Shown here: positions 33,182 to 42,271 of the stretch, piece after piece
Numbering within the stretch: the stretch's first letter is position 1
Layout of the letters: each line of letters begins with the position of its first letter
Assembly: GCA_963729995.1 (NCBI GenBank)
Contig: CAVSPF010000003.1
Coordinates: forward strand, 62,001-126,000
Source: VRUE01 sp963729995
Lineage (GTDB): Bacteria > Actinomycetota > Thermoleophilia > Solirubrobacterales > 70-9
Length of the DNA: 64,000 nt
Direction: 5' to 3'
Made by a program: the position numbers and the translations under genes
Notes under the pieces: generated by a model
Seen by the model: the letters and a program-made list of their open reading frames with translations, nothing else
Database searches by the model: none
What the model was told of the DNA's origin: nothing

Positions 33182-35974
33182 ATGAGTATCGTCGAACGGA
33201 GCCGCGAGCTGGAGCAGGCGGTCGCCGCCGCGCCCGGGATCGGCTGGGACGGCAAGCGCCTCGACGAGATGCTGGCCGAGTCCGAGCGGCTCTTCGCCGA
33301 GACCGGGCGCTACCAGGGGATCGCGGACCTGGAGCTGATGGAGTCCGACCCGATCGGCTACGAGAAGCTCTTCGCGCGCCTCCGCGGCGGCCTCGTCTCC
33401 GCCCGCGAGACCGCGCTCAACATCTCCGCCTCGCCGATCGTGCGCGAGCTGGGCGAGCTCTGCTTCGCGCTCTACACGCCGGAGGGCGACTCGATCGCCC
33501 TCTCGACCGGGATCATCGTCCACGTCCACACGATGTCGGACGCGATCAAGTTCATGGTCCGCAACGGCTGGGAGGACAACCCGAAGATCCGCCCCGGCGA
33601 CATCTTCGCCAACAACGACCCGGTGATCGGCGACGTCCACAACGCCGACGTGCAGACCTTCGTGCCGATCTTCTGGGAGGGCGAGCTGATCGCCTGGGCG
33701 GGCGGGGTGACCCACGTGCTCGACATCGGCGCCTCGACCCCCGGCGGCGTCCCGGTCGGCCCGACCAACCGCCTCGACGACGGCATCGACCTGCCCTGCA
33801 TGAAGATCGGCGAGGACGACGAGCTGGCGGCCTGGCACCTGCAGCGCTGCCAGCGGCAGAACCGGGCGCCGATGTACTACCTGCTCGACGAGCGCACTCG
33901 CCTCGCCGGCTGCCACATGATCCGCGAGGCGGTCGAGCGGGTGATCCTCGAGGAGGGCCTTGACCGCTTCAAGCGGTTCAGCCGCGAGGTGATCGAGGAG
34001 GGGCGGCGCTCCTTCAAGGCGCGGATCCGCGAGATGACGGTGCCGGGTCGCTACCGCGCCACCGCCTTCGGGGACGTGACCTGGGCCGACAAGCCGCAGG
34101 TTCCCGCCCGGGCGCGACGCGACTTCGCCACGCATGCTCCCTTCGAGGTGCGGATCGGCGGCGACGGCGACTATGCGCTCGACTTGGACGGCACCTCCGC
34201 CTGGGGCTGGCACTCGATGAACTGCACGCCCTCGGGCATGCAGGGGGCGATCTGGGTGATGTTCACGCAGACGCTGATCTGCAACGACAAGGTCAACGAC
34301 GGCGCCTATTACGCCGTCGAGACCAACTTCCCGGAGGGGACGATCGCCAACCTCGGCGACGCCGAAGGCTCGACCGCGATCGCCTGGGCCTTCCTGATAC
34401 CCGCCTTCACCGGCTATCCGCGGACGCTCTCGCGGGCGCTGCAGTCGCGCGGCTTCATCGAGGAGGTGATCGCTCCCTACTCGGTCCCGGGCAACACGGT
34501 CCAGGGCGGCGGCATCGACCAATACGGCAAATCCTCGGCGATCATGAACTTCGAGATCGCCGCCCAGGGGATGGGCGCCAAGTACGTGCTCGACGGCACC
34601 GACACCTGCGCGGCGATGTTCAACCCCGAGGGCGACGCGGGCGACGTCGAGATGTGGGAGCTGATCTGCCCGATGATCTACCTCTCGCGGCGGATCAAGG
34701 CGAACAGCGGCGGGCCGGGGCGCCACCGCGGCGGCTCCAGCTTCGAGTCGCTGCAAATGGTCCACGGCACCCCGTTCTGGGAGCTGCAGAACATCGGCAC
34801 GATGCGGGTCTTCAACTCGCAGGGGATCTTCGGCGGCTATCCCGGCTCGACCGCCTACGTCCACAACATCAAGAACAACAACCTGCGCGAGCTGGCCGCG
34901 GCGGGGGAGGCCTACCCGCTGGCCGACGGGCCCTTCGACGAACCCGCGCTGCTGGCGATCGAGGGAGACCGGGACCTCAAGTTCGACGCCATGACGCTGC
35001 TGGAGCCGTTCGGCGAGGGCGACCTCTACCTCTCGGTGATGAAGGGAGCCGCTGGGCTCGGCGACCCACTGCTGCGCCCGGTCGAGGCGGTCGAGCGCGA
35101 CGTCGCCGAGGGCCACCTGCTGCCCCGCTTCGCCGAGTCCGTCTATGCGGTTTCCGACCGAGAGGGGGCGCGCGCCAGGCGTCTCGAGCGCGCCCGCCCG
35201 GCGCGGGAGTGGTGGGCCGAGCAGCGCGAGCGCGTCCTCGCGGGGGACATCATCGACGCCGTCAAGGTCGCCTACGCGGAGTCGATGAAGCTGTCGGAGC
35301 GCTGGGCGGCGGAGTTCCGCGGCTTCTGGGACCTGCCGGAGGACTTCGCCTTTGAGATCGAGACACCCACCGTCCCCGCCGGCGTGCAGGCGAAGCCGGG
35401 CAAGCTGACCCCGGAGCAGTCGGCTGCAGAGTTCCTCGCCTCCTCGCAGGTGACCGAGGTGGAGCCTCCCCGCGCCGCCGGGCAGGCGCTGGACCGCGAG
35501 ACCCTCGGCGCCCTGCTCGACGAGAAGCTCTCGCGGGCGGAGGTCAAGGACATCCAGTCCGGCTACAAGGACCCGGACCGCTTCGAGAAGTGGATCGACG
35601 TCCTCCAGGAGCGGGTCCCCTACGACGACCCGATCGTGCTGCCGGTGGGGGAGGGACTCAACATCGTCCGCCGCGCCGCGGACGGCGAGTTGGTGATCCG
35701 CTCCGACGCCGGCCACGATTTCTGCCGCTTCGACGAGAACTGGAAGATGCACGCGCCGATGCTGGTGCGCGACAGCGACGAGCTGCTCGAGGAGATCTAC
35801 CCGCGGATGGCCCACTGCGACCCCGACTGGATGGAGCTGCGCGAGTTCTACTGCCCGCTCTCCGGCCGCCTGCTGGAGACCGAAGCGGTCACTCCCGGCT
35901 ACCCCGTGGTGCACGAGTTCCTGCCCGACATCGAGGGCTTCTACCGCGGCTGGCTGGGCCGCGAGTTGCCCTGA
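33182..35974 (+). CDS. HyuB-like alpha subunit fused to an acetone carboxylase gamma-like domain
   Basis: 930 aa. Residues 1 to about 740 form a HyuB domain (ALSTGIIVHVHTMSDAIKFM, FANNDPVIGDVHNADVQTF, GGPGRHRGGSSFE). Residues about 773-930 match the small gamma subunit of acetone carboxylase: KDPDRFEKWIDVLQERVPYD, ENWKMHAPMLVRD and PDWMELREFYCPLSGRLLE. In free gamma subunits two Cys pairs bind zinc; here they read SDAGH and CPLS, so the zinc site seems lost. GAGGG lies 7 nt before the ATG. The fusion makes a two-gene enzyme. Confidence 0.9.
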   Translation: MSIVERSRELEQAVAAAPGIGWDGKRLDEMLAESERLFAETGRYQGIADLELMESDPIGYEKLFARLRGGLVSARETALNISASPIVRELGELCFALYTPEGDSIALSTGIIVHVHTMSDAIKFMVRNGWEDNPKIRPGDIFANNDPVIGDVHNADVQTFVPIFWEGELIAWAGGVTHVLDIGASTPGGVPVGPTNRLDDGIDLPCMKIGEDDELAAWHLQRCQRQNRAPMYYLLDERTRLAGCHMIREAVERVILEEGLDRFKRFSREVIEEGRRSFKARIREMTVPGRYRATAFGDVTWADKPQVPARARRDFATHAPFEVRIGGDGDYALDLDGTSAWGWHSMNCTPSGMQGAIWVMFTQTLICNDKVNDGAYYAVETNFPEGTIANLGDAEGSTAIAWAFLIPAFTGYPRTLSRALQSRGFIEEVIAPYSVPGNTVQGGGIDQYGKSSAIMNFEIAAQGMGAKYVLDGTDTCAAMFNPEGDAGDVEMWELICPMIYLSRRIKANSGGPGRHRGGSSFESLQMVHGTPFWELQNIGTMRVFNSQGIFGGYPGSTAYVHNIKNNNLRELAAAGEAYPLADGPFDEPALLAIEGDRDLKFDAMTLLEPFGEGDLYLSVMKGAAGLGDPLLRPVEAVERDVAEGHLLPRFAESVYAVSDREGARARRLERARPAREWWAEQRERVLAGDIIDAVKVAYAESMKLSERWAAEFRGFWDLPEDFAFEIETPTVPAGVQAKPGKLTPEQSAAEFLASSQVTEVEPPRAAGQALDRETLGALLDEKLSRAEVKDIQSGYKDPDRFEKWIDVLQERVPYDDPIVLPVGEGLNIVRRAADGELVIRSDAGHDFCRFDENWKMHAPMLVRDSDELLEEIYPRMAHCDPDWMELREFYCPLSGRLLETEAVTPGYPVVHEFLPDIEGFYRGWLGRELP

Positions 35975-36002
35975 GCCCCTGCCGGCGCGAATATCCAGAC
36001 AC

Positions 36003-36674
36003 ATGGGCGCCAAGCAGGAAGCGCAGGCGTGGGCCGAGATCGTCCGCGGGTACGCGGGACACAACCAGCTCACCTACGAGCCGGTCGGCGGCATCAACCC
36101 CAAAGACGGGCCGGTGGCGCTCTGCGTGGGCGGCACGAACCGGCTCACGGGGCAGCTGGTCGAGGGCTTCTGGGGCTCCTCCTGCGATGCCGACGAGAAG
36201 GAGGCCGGCGGGCTGTTCGGCAAGGCGGTGCTGCCCACCGCGATCCTCGCCAAGGCCCACATGCCCGACCTGGCGAAGGTGGTCCCCGCCTTCAACGTCG
36301 AATCGGTCGAGGGACACGAGGCCCTCACCCAGCGCTTCGCTCGCAAGGTCGAGTTCGAGTCGATCGACTTCAACCGGCGCTTCCTGGCGACCGTGCCGCG
36401 GGAGTACGACCCGGTTGCCCTGCGCGAGCTGTTCAGCCCAGGCTTCCTGGCGTGGACCACGACGATGACGGGCGAGATCGACTTCGGCGTCAGCGAGCGC
36501 CAGCTCTGGTTCCTATGGCGGCTGCGTGAGCGCTCCGATCAGGAGCTGAAGGAGGCGCTGCGCAACGCCGGCCAGCTCTTCAAGCGGCTGCAGGCCGAGA
36601 TGGAGGAGGGTGGGCTCCACACCTACCCGCCCGGCCCCTGGCACGCCGGGCTGGAGCCCTTTCCGAGCTTCTAA
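36003..36674 (+). CDS. Hypothetical protein downstream of the carboxylase genes
   Basis: 223 aa, soluble, no signal or membrane segment. It reads YAGHNQLTYEPVGGINPKDG near the N-terminus, a middle SVEGHEALTQRFARKVEFES region and a C-terminal helix LWFLWRLRERSDQELKEALR. I recognise no family. It follows the HyuB-like gene by 28 nt in the same direction, so a role in that pathway is plausible. Its stop overlaps the convergent NUDIX stop by 4 nt. Confidence 0.8.
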   Translation: MGAKQEAQAWAEIVRGYAGHNQLTYEPVGGINPKDGPVALCVGGTNRLTGQLVEGFWGSSCDADEKEAGGLFGKAVLPTAILAKAHMPDLAKVVPAFNVESVEGHEALTQRFARKVEFESIDFNRRFLATVPREYDPVALRELFSPGFLAWTTTMTGEIDFGVSERQLWFLWRLRERSDQELKEALRNAGQLFKRLQAEMEEGGLHTYPPGPWHAGLEPFPSF

Positions 36675-37312
36675 GCCGGGTAATCCGGGTCGCCGGGGAG
36701 GACGACGCGGAACTCCTCGGGGGTGCCGATCACCTTTGGCAGGACCGGCTCTACGGAGCGCCCGCGATGCGCCGCGATCGCCTCGTGCGAAGTCGGGAAG
36801 GGCAGCAGCGACTCAAGCTGCTTGATCGTCGGGAACGCGAGCGCCAGCTCACCGGCCGCCTGGTCCGCAAGGGCGGATTGCGGCTCGAACCAGCGCGCCT
36901 CGGTCGTCTCGACCCCATCGGGCTCGGGTGGCGTGTGGGCGGGGGCGAGGGCGAGGAAGAACCAGGCATCGAAGCGCCGCGAGACGACCTCAGGCGTGAT
37001 CCAGCGCGAGAAGAGGACCAGCTCGTCGTCATCGGCCAGCTCGATCCCCGCCTCCTCGCGCAGCTCCCGGATGGCGCAGACTCTGTAGGCCGCCTCGCCT
37101 TGGCCGTCGTCGGCATCGATGGCACCCCCCGGGAAGACCCAGACTCCGGGCATGAACCCGGCGTTCTCGCTGCGCTTCAGCAGCAGCACTTCCAGGACCC
37201 GGCTCGCATGTTTGCCGCCCCGCCGCAAGAGGACGACCGACGCTGCGGGGCGGGGAATGGCGGGCTCCCCGAGGTTGGGAGCCTCCGCCGGCCCACGCTG
37301 TCTCTCCGTCAC
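36671..37312 (-). CDS. NUDIX hydrolase (NUDT19/CoA diphosphatase-like)
   Basis: 213 aa. NUDIX box in the long form GGAIDADDGQGEAAYRVC followed by AIRELREEAGIEL, with a preceding LLKRSENAGFMPGVWVFPGG, as in NUDT7/NUDT19-type acyl-CoA diphosphatases. I chose GTG 37312 because TAGGGT lies 6 nt upstream; TTG 37315 is also in frame. Substrate not determinable from sequence. Confidence 0.9.
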   Translation of the reverse strand: MTERQRGPAEAPNLGEPAIPRPAASVVLLRRGGKHASRVLEVLLLKRSENAGFMPGVWVFPGGAIDADDGQGEAAYRVCAIRELREEAGIELADDDELVLFSRWITPEVVSRRFDAWFFLALAPAHTPPEPDGVETTEARWFEPQSALADQAAGELALAFPTIKQLESLLPFPTSHEAIAAHRGRSVEPVLPKVIGTPEEFRVVLPGDPDYPA

Positions 37313-37318
37313 CAACCC

Positions 37319-37324
37319 ACCCTA
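37319..37324 (-). promoter_or_regulatory. -10 box of leaderless NUDIX gene
   Basis: TAGGGT on the minus strand ends 6 nt before GTG 37312. Confidence 0.45.
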
Positions 37325-37423
37325 CAAGGGCCGAAAGCGCCAAAACCGGCCTCGACCGCGCTGCAGGCGGCCGCGAAAGCACCGTAACCGACTTTGTACG
37401 TGCTACAGGCGGGTCAAGGTCGG

Positions 37424-38587
37424 CTACGACGCGCCGAGGGCGCGCTCGCGGCTCCTGCGAATCCAGGCGCGCCGGGTGAGCCAGGCCAGCAGGCAGAGCA
37501 GCGCCGGCGGCACGAGGATCGCGATGCCGACCAGGCTGACGCCGGCGGCAACCGAGAGGATGCGCCCGGCGTCGCCGAGGGCCTTGCCCACCCCCCAACC
37601 GCCGTTGCGACTGACGTCGCCGCCGGTTTCGATTCGCAGCGAGACGCTGGAGAGATGCGTGCGCCGCTGCAGCGCAGCGAGGCGGCCTTGCAGGGCGGCG
37701 GCGTAGCGCCGTGCGAAGCGCAGCTTCACTTCGACGGCTTCGCGCTCGGCTTCGGTTCCGGCTCCGGCGAGCCGAGTCAGCAGGCTCTCGACCCTAGCGT
37801 GGGCGTCGCGCAGGCGTTCGCCGAGGCCAATCGTCGGGGCGGTGACGTCGGCGGTCGATTCATGGCGCGAACGGACGTCCGCGATCGCCGAGAAGGCGGC
37901 CATCGCATCGCCTAACCTGCCGCTGGGAATCAGCAGGTCGAACGTGGCGCCGGCTTCGCCCGCGCCCCCGTCGCGGATCGACGAGCCGAGGACGATGCCG
38001 TCGTATTCGTGGACGGTTTCGAACACCTTTCCGGCGGCGCTGCGGACACCGGAGGCGCTGGCGCCGAGCACGATCTGGGCGGAGCGTTCGACATCGCGGT
38101 GGGTGACGTTCGCCGCGTACGGCCCGGGGCCGGCGGCGGCGGGGCGGCTAGGGGCGAACGGCTCGATTGCGGCCGGAGCGCTGGCTTTGCCCGCTGCGGA
38201 GCCAACCTGCCCGGAGAGCAGTTCGCCGGACGAGCCGCGGGTCGGCGCGGCGGGCTGGGGGGCCGAATTGGCGGGTGCAGCTTTGCGCGGCGCCTGGCTC
38301 GAGAGATCGAGGTTGAGGCGGGTGCCCGATTCGCTGCTCGCGACAAGCACCGTGGCGACAGCGATCGCCGCCAGCGCGGTGCCGGCCGCCGGCAGCAGCA
38401 TGCGCTTCGGCCGGATCGCGCGCAGGCGGCCGGCGAAGCGGCTCGGCCGCGAGCCGGTGAAGCGCGCGTGCCGCGGAAAGCCGGCGGCGGCGCGTTCGTC
38501 CAGCCCGGCGGCGAACGCCGGGCGAGGCGTGGGGCGCAGCGCCCGCAGCTCGGCGGCGAGGTCGAGGTCTTCCCTATGCGACTCCAT
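37424..38587 (-). CDS. DUF4349 membrane protein, putative anti-sigma factor
   Basis: 387 aa. A cytoplasmic N-terminal region (about 60 aa), a membrane helix (LPAAGTALAAIAVATVLVAS), an Ala/Pro-rich linker, a DUF4349 domain (SAQIVLGASASGVRSAAGK, HEYDGIVLGSSI) with a coiled coil, and a C-terminal helix (VAAGVSLVGIAILVPPALL). Its start overlaps the ECF sigma gene by 14 nt, so a regulatory (anti-sigma) role is plausible. Confidence 0.85.
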   Translation of the reverse strand: MESHREDLDLAAELRALRPTPRPAFAAGLDERAAAGFPRHARFTGSRPSRFAGRLRAIRPKRMLLPAAGTALAAIAVATVLVASSESGTRLNLDLSSQAPRKAAPANSAPQPAAPTRGSSGELLSGQVGSAAGKASAPAAIEPFAPSRPAAAGPGPYAANVTHRDVERSAQIVLGASASGVRSAAGKVFETVHEYDGIVLGSSIRDGGAGEAGATFDLLIPSGRLGDAMAAFSAIADVRSRHESTADVTAPTIGLGERLRDAHARVESLLTRLAGAGTEAEREAVEVKLRFARRYAAALQGRLAALQRRTHLSSVSLRIETGGDVSRNGGWGVGKALGDAGRILSVAAGVSLVGIAILVPPALLCLLAWLTRRAWIRRSRERALGAS

Positions 38588-39161
38588 GGCATGCCTCCCT
38601 CAGCTTGTCGACGATGCGGTGCAGCCTGGTGCCGGCATTGGACTCGCTGATCCCCAGGACCCGGGCGATCTCGGCGTTGGAGAGGCCGGCGAAGAACTTC
38701 AGCGCGACCAGCTCGCGGTCCCGTGCCGCAAGCGCTCCAAGGGCGCTCGCGAGGACGAGGCGCCGCTCGCTCTGCTCGGCGGGGTGGACGGCGGTGAGGC
38801 TCGCCAGGTCAGCCGGATCGGCGGCAAGGGCCGCCTGCCTGCCGCGGCGCCGCAGCTCGTCCAGCGCCGCGTTGCGGGCAATCCCGAACAGCCAGGCGCG
38901 CGGGCTGCCGCGGCCTGGGTTGAAGCGCGAGCGCTTGCGGTAGGCGCGCTCGAAGGCGGTTGCCGTGACGTCCTCGGCGGCGGCGCGATCCTGCAGCAGG
39001 CCCGCCGCGTAGGCGTAGACGTCATCGCGGCACGAGCGGTAGAGCTGCTCGAATACGACGCCGGCCTCCTCGATGGTCCCTGCCTCCCCGGGACGGTCTT
39101 CAGCCGCTGCGACGAGAGTCTCGCTCACACCCGTACTACGAACGACCGGCGAATCCGTCAC
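38574..39161 (-). CDS. ECF-family sigma factor
   Basis: 195 aa. Region 2: LYRSCRDDVYAYAAGLLQDR, AAEDVTATAFERAYRKRSRF and AWLFGIARNAALDELRRR. Region 4: LGALAARDRELVALKFFAG and the HTH LSNAEIARVLGISESNAGTR. Starts at GTG 39161, 20 nt after the bioA stop on the same strand, so read-through from bioA is possible. Likely held by the DUF4349 protein encoded downstream. Confidence 0.92.
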   Translation of the reverse strand: MTDSPVVRSTGVSETLVAAAEDRPGEAGTIEEAGVVFEQLYRSCRDDVYAYAAGLLQDRAAAEDVTATAFERAYRKRSRFNPGRGSPRAWLFGIARNAALDELRRRGRQAALAADPADLASLTAVHPAEQSERRLVLASALGALAARDRELVALKFFAGLSNAEIARVLGISESNAGTRLHRIVDKLREACHGVA

Positions 39162-39181
39162 ACCGAGGACGATATGGCGGG

Positions 39182-40498
39182 TCAGGCCGCTTTGGCCAGC
39201 CGAACCGGCGTCGGGTAGGCGGAGGTCCAGGCCGCCTCAATCGACTCGACGGTGATCGCAACCAGGCGGCGCAGGTCGCCCTTCGAGATCGAGAGCGGCG
39301 GCATCAGCACGATGACGTCACCGAGCGGGCGGATGATCGCGCCGCGCTTGCGGGCCTCGAGCGTCACCCGGTGGCCGAGGCGAAGCGCCGGGTCGTGCTC
39401 GCCGAGATCGATCCCGACCATGAAGCCGCGGCCGCGCACCTCGGCCACCTCGGGCATCGCCTCGACCTCGCTCAGCAGCTCGCCCAGGACGCGGATCTTC
39501 GGCTGCAGGCGCGCCAGCGTCCGCTCCCGCTCGAAGACGTCGAGGTTGGCGAGGCCCGCCGCGCAGGCGAGCGGGTTGCCGGTATAGGTGTGGCCGTGGA
39601 AGAAGGTGCGCTGTTCCTCGGGGGCGCCGAGGAAGCCCTCGTAGATGCGCTCGGTGGTCAGGGTCGCGGCCAGCGGCATGTAGCCGCCGGTGAGGCCCTT
39701 GGCGAGGCAGAGCAGGTCGGGCGCGACCCGCTCCTGCTCGCAGGCGAACATCGTCCCGGTGCGGCCGAAGCCGGTCGCCACCTCGTCGCAGATCAGCAGG
39801 ACGCCGAACCGGTCGCAGAGCTCGCGCACCGCTCGCAGGTACCCGGGCGGGTGGACCAGCATCCCGGCCGCCCCCTGGATCAACGGCTCGACGATCACGG
39901 CGGCGACCTCCTCCTCGTGCGCGGCGAGAACGCGTTCGAGGTCGCCGGCATCGCCTGACTCGGCTGTGTGGGTCTTGAACAGGAGCGGCCGGTAGGTGGA
40001 GTGGAAGAGGTCGATGCCGCCGACCGAGACCGAGCCGATCGTGTCACCGTGGTAGGCGTCGCGCAGGTGGACGAAGGAGTTGCGGCGGACGTGCTGGCCG
40101 CCGCGCTGCGCCTGGTACTGGAATGCCATCTTCAGCGCGATCTCGGTTGCGGTCGAGCCGGAGTCCGAGTAGAAGACCCGCGAAAGGCCCGGCGGGGCGA
40201 TGGCGACCAGCCGCCCTGCCAGCTCGGCGGCGGCGGGATGCGAGAGGCCGAGCATGGTCGAGTGGGCAACCTTGCCGAGCTGGTCGCGGAGCGCCTGGTC
40301 GATGTCGGGGTGGCGATGGCCGTGGACGTTGCACCACAGGGAGGAGACGCCGTCGAGGTAGCGCCGCCCCTCGGTGTCGATCAGCTGCGAGCCCTCGGCC
40401 CGCTCGATCATCAGCGGCTCTTCATCGCACCAGTCGCGCTGCTGCGTGAACGGGTGCCAAAGATGATCACGATCGAGCTGCGCGGGATCCGCCGACAT
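39182..40498 (-). CDS. bioA: Adenosylmethionine-8-amino-7-oxononanoate aminotransferase
   Basis: 438-aa PLP enzyme forming 7,8-diaminopelargonate in biotin synthesis. Motifs: HLWHPFTQQRDW, DGVSSLWCNVHGHRHPDID, FYSDSGSTATEIALKMA, LICDEVATGFGRTG and the PLP Lys in CLAKGLTGGYMPLAAT. TAGGGT lies 9 nt before the ATG. Separated from bioBFD by a divergent MFS gene. Confidence 0.97.
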   Translation of the reverse strand: MSADPAQLDRDHLWHPFTQQRDWCDEEPLMIERAEGSQLIDTEGRRYLDGVSSLWCNVHGHRHPDIDQALRDQLGKVAHSTMLGLSHPAAAELAGRLVAIAPPGLSRVFYSDSGSTATEIALKMAFQYQAQRGGQHVRRNSFVHLRDAYHGDTIGSVSVGGIDLFHSTYRPLLFKTHTAESGDAGDLERVLAAHEEEVAAVIVEPLIQGAAGMLVHPPGYLRAVRELCDRFGVLLICDEVATGFGRTGTMFACEQERVAPDLLCLAKGLTGGYMPLAATLTTERIYEGFLGAPEEQRTFFHGHTYTGNPLACAAGLANLDVFERERTLARLQPKIRVLGELLSEVEAMPEVAEVRGRGFMVGIDLGEHDPALRLGHRVTLEARKRGAIIRPLGDVIVLMPPLSISKGDLRRLVAITVESIEAAWTSAYPTPVRLAKAA

Positions 40499-40507
40499 CG
40501 CGTGACG

Positions 40508-40513
40508 ACCCTA
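40508..40513 (-). promoter_or_regulatory. -10 box upstream of bioA
   Basis: TAGGGT on the minus strand ends 9 nt before the bioA ATG. Confidence 0.4.
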
Positions 40514-40580
40514 GACGCGTCCCCGGCGGAACCAACGGCCCGGAATCACGCAGAAATGCGGCGTTCTCCCGGGCCTCGGC

Positions 40581-40594
40581 GTGAGATAGATCAC
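40581..40594. promoter_or_regulatory. GTGA-N6-TCAC site between bioA and the MFS gene
   Basis: GTGAGATAGATCAC has the CRP/FNR-type half sites and is flanked by CCCGGGC (40569-40575) and CCCGGGC (40594-40600). Divergent promoter region. Binding protein unknown. Confidence 0.4.
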
Positions 40595-40663
40595 CCGGGC
40601 GCTGCCGAAGCCCGGCATCTGAGACGATCGAGGGGTGAGGAAAACCGATGAGATGAGCAGCCC

Positions 40664-42271
40664 TTGACCCGCTATCGCCACCTGATCACGGACGAGAATC
40701 GCAAGTGGTGGACGCTCGGGGCGATGTGCTTCGCGCTGTTCATGATCATGCTCGACAACACGGTCGTGAACGTGGCGCTGCCTTCGATCCAGCGCGACCT
40801 GGGGGCCTCGATCTCGGGGCTCGAGTGGACCATCAACGGTTACACGCTCTCCTTTGCCGTGCTGCTGGCAACGGGCGGCCGGCTCGGCGACATCTTCGGT
40901 CGCCGCCGTCTGTTCCTCTTCGGCGTCGTCATCTTCACGCTCTCCTCAGCGACCGCGGGCCTCGCCCCCGATTCGACCTCGCTGATCCTCAGCCGCGTCG
41001 TCCAGGGCGTCGGCGCGGCGCTGATGATGCCGGCGACCCTCTCGATCATCACCGACGCCTTCCCGGCCAGCGAGCGCGGCAAGGCGATGGGGATGTGGGC
41101 GGGAGTCTCGGCGCTGGCACTTGCCGTGGGCCCGGTTTTGGGGGGATTCCTAACCGAGCACGTCAGCTGGCGGGCGATCTTCTACCTCAACATCCCGGTT
41201 GCGGCCGGGGCGATCGCCGCCTCGTTGTTCGCCGTCCGCGAGTCACGTGACGAGACGGTCGGCCGCGAGGTCGACTACGCCGGGGTGGTGGCGCTGACCG
41301 GTGCCCTGACGGCGCTGATCCTCGCCCTGGTCGAGGGCAACAGCTGGGGCTGGGGATCGACCGAGATCGTCGCCCTGCTGGTCGGTTCCGGCGTCGGGCT
41401 GGCTGCATTCGTCGCGGTCGAGCTCCGGGTCAAGGTGCCGATGGTCGAGTTCCATTTCTTCGCGGACCGCAACTTCCTCGGCGCCGTCGTCGTCGCCCTG
41501 ATCGTCTCCTTCGCGATGCTCGGCGTCTTCTTCTTCCTCGCTCTCTACATGCAGGACATCCTCGGCTACTCGCCGCTCCAGGCCGGCGTGCGGTTCCTGC
41601 CCTCGACGCTGATGATCGTCATGGTGGCGCCGGTCGCCGGGCGGCTTGCCGACCGCTTCGGGCCGCGCTGGCTGATCGCCGTGGGCCTTGTCGTCGTGGC
41701 GGCGGCGCTGTACAGCTTCAGCGGCGTTGCGGTCGATTCCGGCTACGCGGACCTGCTGCCCGGTTTCATGCTGCTCGGTGTCGGGATCGCAATGACGATG
41801 TCGCCGATGACGAGCGCCGCGATGAACGCCGTCGCGGTCGAGAAGGCCGGCATCGCCTCCGGTGTGCTGTCGATGTTCCGCATGGTCGGCGGCAGCCTTG
41901 GCGTGGCCGTTACAGGGGCGATCTTCCAGGGTCTCGTCAGCTCCCGCCTCCACAGCCTGCTCGCCGGCTCAGGCGTCTCGCCGGCTCAGCGCTCCGACAT
42001 GGCGCACCAGGTTGGCGGCGGCTCGGCCGAGGCGTTGCGCGGGATGGCGCCCGCCCAGGCCAAGCAGGTGATCGCCGCCGGCCGGGAGGCGTTCGTCTAC
42101 GCCCTTGGCCACGCGATGACGGTGTCCGCCGCCGTCGCATTGGCCGGTGCGCTGATCGGCGCCCTGGCGATCCGCGCAAAACGGAAGCCGGTCAGCTCGG
42201 AGGAAGTGGCAGCAGCGCTGGCCACGAGCTCGGATCCTCGAGATCGAGCGCCGGCAGCGTCTCGACCCTGA
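40664..42271 (+). CDS. MFS exporter, DHA2 (EmrB/QacA) type
   Basis: 535-aa, about 14 membrane helices. MLDNTVVNVALPSIQRDL (motif D1), GGRLGDIFGRRRLFLFGV (motif A) and LGPVLGG-type motif C (AVGPVLGGFL) identify a DHA2 drug:H+ antiporter. TTG 40664 is used as start because upstream ATGs run into stops. Its last 80 nt overlap bioD antisense. Substrate unknown; placement between bioA and bioBFD could be incidental. Confidence 0.9.
   Translation: MTRYRHLITDENRKWWTLGAMCFALFMIMLDNTVVNVALPSIQRDLGASISGLEWTINGYTLSFAVLLATGGRLGDIFGRRRLFLFGVVIFTLSSATAGLAPDSTSLILSRVVQGVGAALMMPATLSIITDAFPASERGKAMGMWAGVSALALAVGPVLGGFLTEHVSWRAIFYLNIPVAAGAIAASLFAVRESRDETVGREVDYAGVVALTGALTALILALVEGNSWGWGSTEIVALLVGSGVGLAAFVAVELRVKVPMVEFHFFADRNFLGAVVVALIVSFAMLGVFFFLALYMQDILGYSPLQAGVRFLPSTLMIVMVAPVAGRLADRFGPRWLIAVGLVVVAAALYSFSGVAVDSGYADLLPGFMLLGVGIAMTMSPMTSAAMNAVAVEKAGIASGVLSMFRMVGGSLGVAVTGAIFQGLVSSRLHSLLAGSGVSPAQRSDMAHQVGGGSAEALRGMAPAQAKQVIAAGREAFVYALGHAMTVSAAVALAGALIGALAIRAKRKPVSSEEVAAALATSSDPRDRAPAASRP

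Noticed and set aside
33151..33191. CGGACA and TGAGTATC again at the same spacing as in the structured repeat
   Set aside because: There is no palindromic core, no paired outer arms, and TGAGTATC is the start of the HyuB-like gene; probably chance.
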